The position numbers and the translations under genes are program-made. Under the pieces are notes generated by a model. It saw nothing but the letters and a program-made list of their open reading frames with translations. It ran no database searches and had not been told where the DNA came from. Below, piece by piece: positions 18,114 through 23,449 of a stretch of DNA of 23,449 nucleotides; positions within the stretch are counted from its first letter, which is position 1, and every line of letters starts with the position of its first letter. Source of the stretch: Balamuthia mandrillaris (taxonomy: Eukaryota; Discosea; Longamoebia; Balamuthiidae); the NCBI GenBank assembly GCA_031835245.1, contig JAVKOQ010000619.1:1-23449 (forward strand), read 5' to 3'.

Positions 18114-18215
18114 AGGTTAGGGTTAGGGTCCCTGCAATGCGGCCAGAGGGTTAGGGTTAGGGTCCCTGCAATGCGGCCAGAGGGTTAGGGTTAGGGTCCC
18201 TGCAATGCGGCCAGA
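18114..18215 (+). repeat. Three 34-bp tandem units with telomere-type TTAGGG
   Basis: Three head-to-tail units, each with two TTAGGG copies followed by GTCCCTGCAATGCGGCCAGA; units two and three are identical and the first differs by one base. The G-rich strand is the plus strand, the direction expected for a chromosome end facing right. Confidence 0.97.
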
Positions 18216-18441
18216 ACAAGGTCGCATCATAGTGTTTTGCCTATTATCTGTTTTGGGTCGCATAACGGGTCGCAGCGTCTGTAAATCGTTTAATAAAAAC
18301 AATTTTGAAATATTTTGTGAGTTATTTGTACAAAAGAAAAAAGAAAGGAAGAGGACTGCCAAAGATGAATCATGGTCTACAAGAAGAAAGAGCAGCAAAG
18401 CGTAAGCGAAGGAATGCTAATGAGGATGAAGAAAGTGAAGG
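18216..18441. other. Gap without a supported gene
   Basis: A plus-strand frame ending in Lys/Arg- and Glu-rich sequence (AAKRKRRNANEDEESEG, about 18380..18440) runs straight into the pyrimidine tract with a possible GT donor at 18441. It could be a leftover exon of some gene, but no partner exon or family was found. Confidence 0.35.
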
Positions 18442-18873
18442 TTCCTTCTTTCCCTCTGTTCCTTTCTCCCTCCTTCTCTTTTTCTCTTTTTCCCCCTGTC
18501 TTTCCTTTCATACCTTCTTTCCTTCCTTTCTCCTTCCCTCTGTCTCTCTGTCTTTCCCTCCAGTTCTTCCTCTTTCTCTCTATCTTTTGTTTGGTCCTTC
18601 TCTTTGTTTCTCTTTCCCTCTCTTCCTCTGTCTTTCCTTTTGTCCCTTCCTTTGTACCTTCCTTTTTTTTTTTCATTATTTCTTTTTTCTGTCCCTCTCT
18701 CTGTCTCTCCCTTCCTTTCTCTGTTCCTTCCTTCCTTCTTTCCTTCTTTTCTCCCTTTCTTTCTTCTTTTTTCCTTCTTTCTTTTCCTTTCTTTCTTTCC
18801 TTTTCCCTCCTTTTCTTCCTCTCTTTCTTCATCCCTCTGTTCGTCCCTCCCTTTCTTTCTTTCTTTTTCTTTT
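18442..18873 (+). repeat. 430-bp polypyrimidine tract
   Basis: C and T make up nearly all bases: imperfect CCTTCTTT, CTCTGTCTTT and CCTTTCTTTC units with scattered G. It ends in TTTTCTTTTAG, merging into TTAGGG. Frames through it (Phe/Leu/Ser/Pro-rich or Lys/Glu/Arg-rich) are not coding. Confidence 0.95.
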
Positions 18874-18893
18874 AGGGTTAGGGGCGGGTACTC
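18872..18893 (+). repeat. TTAGGG pair followed by GCGGGTACTC
   Basis: Two telomere-type units, then GCGGGTACTC. The same arrangement recurs at 19539..19566 with three TTAGGG units. The bases that follow are also related (GAACCTACAGCATTC here, TAAACCTAAGCATGC there), pointing to a shared element end. Confidence 0.9.
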
Positions 18894-19100
18894 AGAACCT
18901 ACAGCATTCAACTCCCCATGGTCCATTCTATAAAACTTTAAGTCTATAAGTCCAACGGATAAAGTGGGGCAAAGTAGCAATTTTTTCAATTTTCTCATAG
19001 GAATATATATATAATCTAACTGGATACTAATCATAGTATCATCATCATCATCATCATCATTCTCCTCTGTTGCTTCCTCTTACGTCCACACAGCGATTGC
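18894..19100. other. Anonymous spacer with (ATC)n
   Basis: No gene. It starts like the end of the element at 19557 and holds a TA-rich spot (about 19005..19014) and eight ATC units (19038..19061). Confidence 0.6.
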
Positions 19101-19538
19101 AGCAAAGAATGAATAAAAAAAAAAACAACCAAGTTTGAGTAAAATCAGGTTGTGAGGATATGAAGGAAGAGGAGGGGAAAATAGGGAAGAAAAGTAGCAC
19201 TTAGCCAGACTGTAGCGTGGTGATAAGGGAGAGAAGGAAACCAAAAAGTCAAAATGACAAGTTTGAAAAGCACAGAGTGTGAAGAATAAAAAAGGAGTGA
19301 TGTAAAATAAGGAAGCAAAAGTAGTGCTCCAGCAGAGCACAAACTTAATCGTTTGGGAGAAGAAAAAATATAAACAACCAAGTCCAAACTGAACAGGATC
19401 ATGGGAGGGAGAAAGAGATAATAGTGCAAAATAGAGAATAAAGTAAGCGCTCAGACAAACCCCAAGCAGGATTTTTGGAAAGGGTGACGAAAAAAGTAAA
19501 CAACCCAAGTCCCAGCAGAACAGAGTCATGGGAGAGTG
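19101..19538. repeat. Degenerate tandem repeat of about 125 bp, 3 to 4 copies
   Basis: The marker CAACC(C)AAGT recurs at 19126, 19375 and 19501, with a decayed copy near 19241. Each is followed by a related stretch (for example AAAATAGGGAAGAAAAGTAG, AAAATAAGGAAGCAAAAGTA, AAAATAGAGAATAAAGTAAG). Copies differ strongly, so the array is old. The open minus-strand frame across it is hydrophobic by composition and not taken as a gene. Confidence 0.75.
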
Positions 19539-19556
19539 TTAGGGTTAGGGTTAGGG
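19539..19556 (+). repeat. Three perfect TTAGGG units
   Basis: (TTAGGG)3 in plus orientation, directly next to GCGGGTACTC (19557..19566), the proposed left end of the AT-rich mobile element. Confidence 0.98.
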
Positions 19557-19810
19557 GCGGGTACTCTTAAACCTAAGCATGCCTCTTTGTGTAACTTAAA
19601 GAAATATTGAAAAAAAACTAAGTCAATAAAAAATCTACTTATTCTTTTCTACTGTTTTAAATGTTAATTTCTATCAAGTTTGTTAAAATATTTTTATAAA
19701 TATTAAGAAAAAAATGTTGAAGATAAAGAAATAACAACAACATCAAAAAAAAAACTTAACATCATAAAAACATTTCAACATAAAACATAGAAAATAAAAA
19801 ACAAAGAAAA

Positions 19811-21262
19811 TTAAATATTAAAATGTTGACATATAGCTTCTTCACTACCATACTTAAGCAATAAGTTTCTCCATTTGTCTTTGCAATCCACATTAGTCCG
19901 GATTTGTTGAGGCAAAGTTGATGCAATCTCAACCCAACTAGCTTTTTTATGAAGATGCAAATGAATCAACTCTTTTGTTTCTTCATCACTCCAAGGTTGA
20001 CGTTGACGATGATTGGATGTTTTGATGCGAGTTCTTGGAGTAGAAGTTTGAAGTTGAAAGGGTCCATTTTTTCGTTTCTTGTAAGGTACTTGCTTCAAAG
20101 GTGAATGGTTTTGTAGAAGAGGTAATGCAGGTTCTAGGAATGCTTGTAAAAGCTCATCCAAAAGTTGAAGGTTACCTGCCAATAAGCTTGCAATATGTCT
20201 TCTTCCAACAATCGTTTTGATGTGATTAAGAGGTGGTGATACATCATTTCTTTGCTTAAAAGCTTCTATTTCTTGTCTCATCTCTTCTTCAACTTCATCT
20301 TCATGATTGTCCACCCATGCATGTAAACACTTTTGCCACAAAGACTTACATAATTTAGCATGATCTGACTTGGATAAATCAGTTCTGCTTTGGAATCTAA
20401 TTAACAAAAAAAAAACTAAAGTTAATAAGTGTATACAAATAATAATAATAATAATAATAATAAAAGTAAAAAATGTTTTAACCTTTCCATAACTTTGTCA
20501 TAAAAAGCTTCATAATTAGTTTGTAAAGACCATTTTGAAATCAAAGGTTCTTTCAAATTATGAAATACTTCTTTGGTAACTAAAGTTGGATCCATTAAAC
20601 TAGTTGAAGATTCACCTAAATAAAAGGAAATAAAGAGTGAAATTATTTTTTTTTCAATCTATCTGAAAAAAAACCAAAAATAACCAATACCTGAGGAAGA
20701 AACTAATCTGTTAGCAACTATGGATTTAATAGCAGTGCTTTTCACATAGCGTTGTTGAGAACGTCCATAAGGCTGCCAACCAGCAATAAAAGCAGTTGAT
20801 TCCAATACTGCATTTCTTTGTTGGCTATCATTTAATCCTTGCTTGATTAAAGCAGTGCATAAAAAACCAGCTCTCAATGAATGAAAAGTAAAAAGGCCTG
20901 AAGGATAGTTAGCCAAGGTAGCACATTTTCTCAGTCTGGCATTCAAAGCATCAGGACTCAGTCCCCACAAAGAAGAGGCTTGTTGTTGAGAAGAAAGATT
21001 CCAAGTAGAAAACTCTTCTAAGGATAAAGAATGAGTTTCTTGAAGATGAAGATTAAGCCAGTAGATGAAGTCTCCAGTAGGGTTGATGTGAGGAGGAGGA
21101 CGAATGTAGCCTTCCAAAGTAATCATGTGATTCCAATCTCCTGGTTTTCCTTTGGTAACTTGATGAAGAAGGGAAAAGAAGCAGAGGCTATGAGGATCAG
21201 AAGGATTTTGGATGATGAAGTTCTGAAAATGTCCAAGAAGAATGTTGGAAGCTGTGATGGCT
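19811..21262 (-). CDS. Tyrosine recombinase with C-terminal telobox Myb domain
   Basis: Exons about 20691..21262, 20483..20615 and 19811..20396, joined in consistent phase (SSSG-ESSTS and KVMER-FQSRT). The first visible exon begins RAITASNILLGHFQNFIIQ and contains the integrase fold parts: FHSLRAGF (the H-x-x-R box) and GWQPYGRSQQRYVKS with the presumed nucleophile Tyr. Middle exons are helical (LISKWSLQTNYEAFYDKVM). The C-terminus is a Myb/SANT repeat: RQPWSDEETKEL, ASWVEIASTL, RTNVDCKDKWRNLLLKYG. The last part is nearly the telobox VDLKDKWRNL found in TRF, Taz1 and plant TRB/TRFL proteins, which bind duplex TTAGGG-type repeats. The enzyme would cut and rejoin DNA through a Tyr-DNA bond, and the Myb part would choose the site. 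The N-terminal portion is unresolved; more exons may lie in 21263..22408. Confidence 0.78.
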
Positions 21263-21700
21263 CTATGTCAGTGCCAGCTATCTGGCAAACCGTAGCTACT
21301 CTTGCGCTTTTTTCGTTTCTTTCGAGTCATCGTTATGATTTGAATCCACATCGTCTTTCAAACGACATCATCTCGTTTCTTTACGATCTTTTTCTAAGAT
21401 GGGCTAAGACTGTTTACCACTTCTTGCATGGGGTACAGTGTCGTATCTTTGTGGAACTTGCTATCCTCTGTTTCTTCTGCATGAATACAAACTAGAAACT
21501 ACCCTGACAGCATCTTTTAACAGTCAAAGCATATAAACGGTCATCATAACCATTCATAAATGTCAGATGATGTTATTGTTTGCATCAATGGAAAAAGGTT
21601 TGAGTTTAGATTATCACAAAAATGCTGTCAAACTAATCTGTTTAACATGTTTTGTAAGTTAGTCGCTCCATCGGAAAAGTTCTGTCAGTGTTCCATCTAC
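21263..21700. other. Unresolved stretch between the two element genes
   Basis: Probably introns and small exons linking the zinc-finger part to the recombinase. Candidate minus-strand coding scraps (for example NGYDDRLYALTVKRCC and RKKRKKRKSSYGLPD) exist, but their splice joins could not be fixed. A plus-strand open frame across 21031..21495 overlaps the recombinase and is not accepted. Confidence 0.4.
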
Positions 21701-22408
21701 AAAGTTAAAGAAGAGCATCTGAATGGCAGAACCTCTTGCCCGATCGAGCGTGGTTGGTAGTACTTGTGATGATTGTTGTTGTGGTTGTACTTTCTCTTTT
21801 CTTTTTGTTTTATCTGATTCATTTTCTTCTTCACTTTCTGAAGAAGAAGAACAATTTACCAAATCAATAAAAAGAGTAGAAGTAGTTGTTGACGTTGTTG
21901 AAGTTGTTTTTAACTTGTTTAAAAAAGAAGAAGAAGAAGATGAAGAAGAAAAAGAAAAATAAAAATCATCATCTTTTGTTTCTCTTTCTTTCTCTTTTTC
22001 TTCTTCATCTGATGTAGCAAAAAAACTATCATTATCATTATCATTATCAAAATCATCATTTTCATCAAAAAAAATAGGAATGATTGAAGATGAAGTAGAA
22101 GAAGTAGAAGATGAAGAAGAAGATGAAGAAGAAGATATTGATGATGATAAAGTAGAAGTTGAAGTTGTAGAAGAAGTAAATGAAGATGAAATTTTCATTT
22201 TTTGTTTTTGTTGAGTATGAAAGGACCTTTGAAGCAAAATAAAAATAAATAAAAAATAATAATTTAAAAAAGATACTATGAAAATAAAAAAAACAAACCT
22301 TTTACATTTTTTACTACAAAAAAGTTGATTTGATTGAGGACAAGGAATCAAATCTAAACAAAGTATACAATGTACTTTTTTTGCAGTTGGAGATAATATT
22401 GTTGACAT
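21701..22408 (-). CDS. Zinc-finger, Ser/Asp-rich protein or N-terminal part of the recombinase
   Basis: Exon 1 is 22299..22408 (ATG at 22408), exon 2 starts at 22226 and runs to a possible donor at 21701, or to a stop near 21659 if unspliced. Exon 1 carries HCILCLDLIPCPQSNQLFCS followed by KKC, a compact FCS/MYM-like cysteine cluster. Exon 2 has long Ser/Thr runs, an acidic stretch (FFDENDDFDNDNDNDSFFA), SEEENESDKTKRKEK, and LPTTLDRARGSAIQMLFFNF. It has the same strand, AT-rich codons and small introns as the recombinase downstream, so one transcript is plausible: zinc finger, disordered linker, recombinase, Myb. This is an inference. The Ser runs come from simple TC-type triplets and may vary in length. 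Confidence 0.5.
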
Positions 22409-23449
22409 AGAATATTGAAAAATAAAATAATTCACTTAAAAAGACTTTTAAAAATTAAAAAACAATCAAAAAGGAAGTGGGAAAATAAAGTGGAAAAGGT
22501 GTGAACTGTTTGTGAAAAAATAAAAAAATAAACTTTCATTGTAAAAAAAATGTTTGAGGAGTTAAATTTTAGATTTTTGTAGACATGTCGACAAGAAATT
22601 AATGGAAAACCATAATAGAAAGGCGCTATCGAAGGATATCTATTTAAAAGGGCGAAAAAAACATTATATTTTTCGAAAGCTCCAGGGAAAAGAAGGGGAG
22701 ATTAACCTAAGTCTTTGACTTACGTTGTTACATATGAACCAATAATTGAAAGCACTTAGTACTGGTGAAAGAACAGTGCTGAAGGTTGTTGGAACAGGGG
22801 CACTGCCTTGCCATATCTTTCCGTTAAGACAAAATGGTTGCATGGGCCCACCCACTTCTCATTCCTACATTCACTTGAAGAAGGAGATAACCGTTGAAAT
22901 ATTGCATTGAGATTGGGTTCCTTTGGAAAGGTCTGTTGGCATAGAGAAGAATAGTCACTTAGAAGGACAACCTGACTCTGGAGTGGTTTTTTTTTAAAAG
23001 TTTTTTATTTTAAATATATTAGTTGACTTCACCAATTAACATAAAAAGGGACAAAGGATCAAAAAAAAATTATTTCAAAAAAAATAAAAGAAAGAAAACA
23101 AGAAGAAGATTTTATTGTTGTGTTTTAGTTGAGTGTTATTTTTGTGATTGTTTAAACAAGAAGAAAAAGTAAAAAAGAAAATATTATTTTTGTTAAAAAG
23201 TAAAAAAACAGAATTATCAAGTCTGTAGTTGATTTTCTAAGTTATTAAAAAAAAGTGAATAAAAGAAAAAAGAAAAATGAAAAAAAAAAAGAAAAAAAAA
23301 AAGACACTTTGCATTACACCAAAATGGACTCAGTACCTACTTCAATTTGACATTGAAAAAATTTAACTACTTCTAGCTAGTGATATCACTGTTTGCAAAC
23401 CAAAAAGGAAGAAAAAGAGAAAAGAAAAAAAAGATTAAAAAGAACTAAT
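22409..23449. other. AT-rich noncoding end with a less AT-rich island
   Basis: No gene supported. Most is A/T-rich with GAA/AAG runs. A segment at about 22570..22985 has more balanced composition and no long repeats; it may hold the promoter of the zinc-finger gene or an older host or element piece. The 63-residue frame inside it (22664..22855, minus) lacks family features and is not called. Confidence 0.5.

Larger units (their letters stand above)
19557..23449 (-). mobile_element. AT-rich tyrosine-recombinase element (Crypton-like), right end not in window
   Basis: From 19557 onward base composition drops from near 45 percent GC to well under 35 percent and stays there. The stretch holds a minus-strand tyrosine-recombinase/Myb gene (19811..21262) and a minus-strand zinc-finger/Ser-rich gene (21701..22408). 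Its left end touches (TTAGGG)3 and repeats the end sequence seen at 18884. No reverse transcriptase, capsid or polymerase gene and no long terminal repeat is visible, which favours a Crypton-like DNA transposon; a DIRS-type element cannot be ruled out because the right part is missing. The right border is unknown, so the given end is the window edge. Confidence 0.6.

Noticed and set aside
18305-19034. Long frames in the polypyrimidine tract
   Set aside because: Both strands are open only because the tract has almost no purines, so stops cannot form.
19080-19529. Hydrophobic 149-codon minus-strand frame resembling a membrane protein
   Set aside because: It is the translation of a degenerate tandem repeat; the Phe/Leu content follows from A-rich DNA on the other strand.
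21031-21495. Plus-strand open frame of 154 codons
   Set aside because: Its left half is antisense to the recombinase exon with the H-x-x-R box, it shows no domain, and AT-rich DNA here yields long open frames by chance.
22664-22855. 63-codon minus-strand frame in the less AT-rich island
   Set aside because: It is short, has no motif and no supported start or splice context.
19557-23449. LTR retroelement, Polinton or DIRS element
   Set aside because: No reverse transcriptase, polymerase, capsid or long terminal repeat is visible in the window; DIRS stays possible only because the right end is missing.
1-23449. tRNA, rRNA or CRISPR arrays
   Set aside because: No cloverleaf with a proper T-loop, no rRNA core sequence and no regularly spaced direct repeats with unique spacers were found by eye; a tRNA scan was not possible.

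Overview
This is nuclear DNA from a microbial eukaryote. Genes are split by short GT-AG introns (mostly about 50 to 150 bp; one in the JmjC gene has a TACTAAC branch site), and the genes found are a villin/gelsolin, a JmjC enzyme, Lunapark, an acid ceramidase and a Crinkler-like kinase. The mix fits an amoebozoan or similar free-living protist; the species cannot be read from the sequence. Exon joins were worked out by hand from splice signals, reading phase and family resemblance.

Layout. 1-3080 (+): the 3' end of a villin-type gene and a complete JmjC gene. 3197-5524 (-): an MFS transporter of 8 exons. 5711-6763: a probable non-LTR retroposon in minus orientation, followed by a long (CT)n. 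7098-8690 (-): an intronless membrane-anchored FAD oxidoreductase. 8936-11284 (-): an acid ceramidase-like amidase of 9 exons. 11527-13178 (-): Lunapark, the ER-junction protein, of 5 exons. 13417-14805: an unrecognised minus-strand gene whose large intron seems to hold a small plus-strand gene. 15010-17409 (-): a Crinkler/FunK1-like protein with a coiled coil, a nuclease-like region and a kinase. 17517-18083 (-): the 3' part of a charged coiled-coil gene.

From about 18100 the sequence changes character. Telomere-type TTAGGG repeats occur in three places (18114-18215, 18872-18883, 19539-19556), all in the same orientation, and are mixed with a 430-bp pyrimidine tract and a degenerate satellite of about 125 bp. 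From 19557 the DNA turns strongly AT-rich and carries a mobile element. Its main gene joins a tyrosine recombinase to a C-terminal Myb domain with a telobox (VDCKDKWRNL), the signature of proteins that bind double-stranded TTAGGG DNA. The element ends directly against three TTAGGG units, and the same end sequence (GCGGGTACTC) follows the other plain TTAGGG pair at 18872.

The most interesting reading is a telomere-repeat-targeted, Crypton-like tyrosine-recombinase transposon sitting in an old chromosome end or subtelomere. The host genes to the left look like ordinary core genes with no operon-like logic, although three neighbours (FAD oxidoreductase, ceramidase, Lunapark) are membrane or lipid related.
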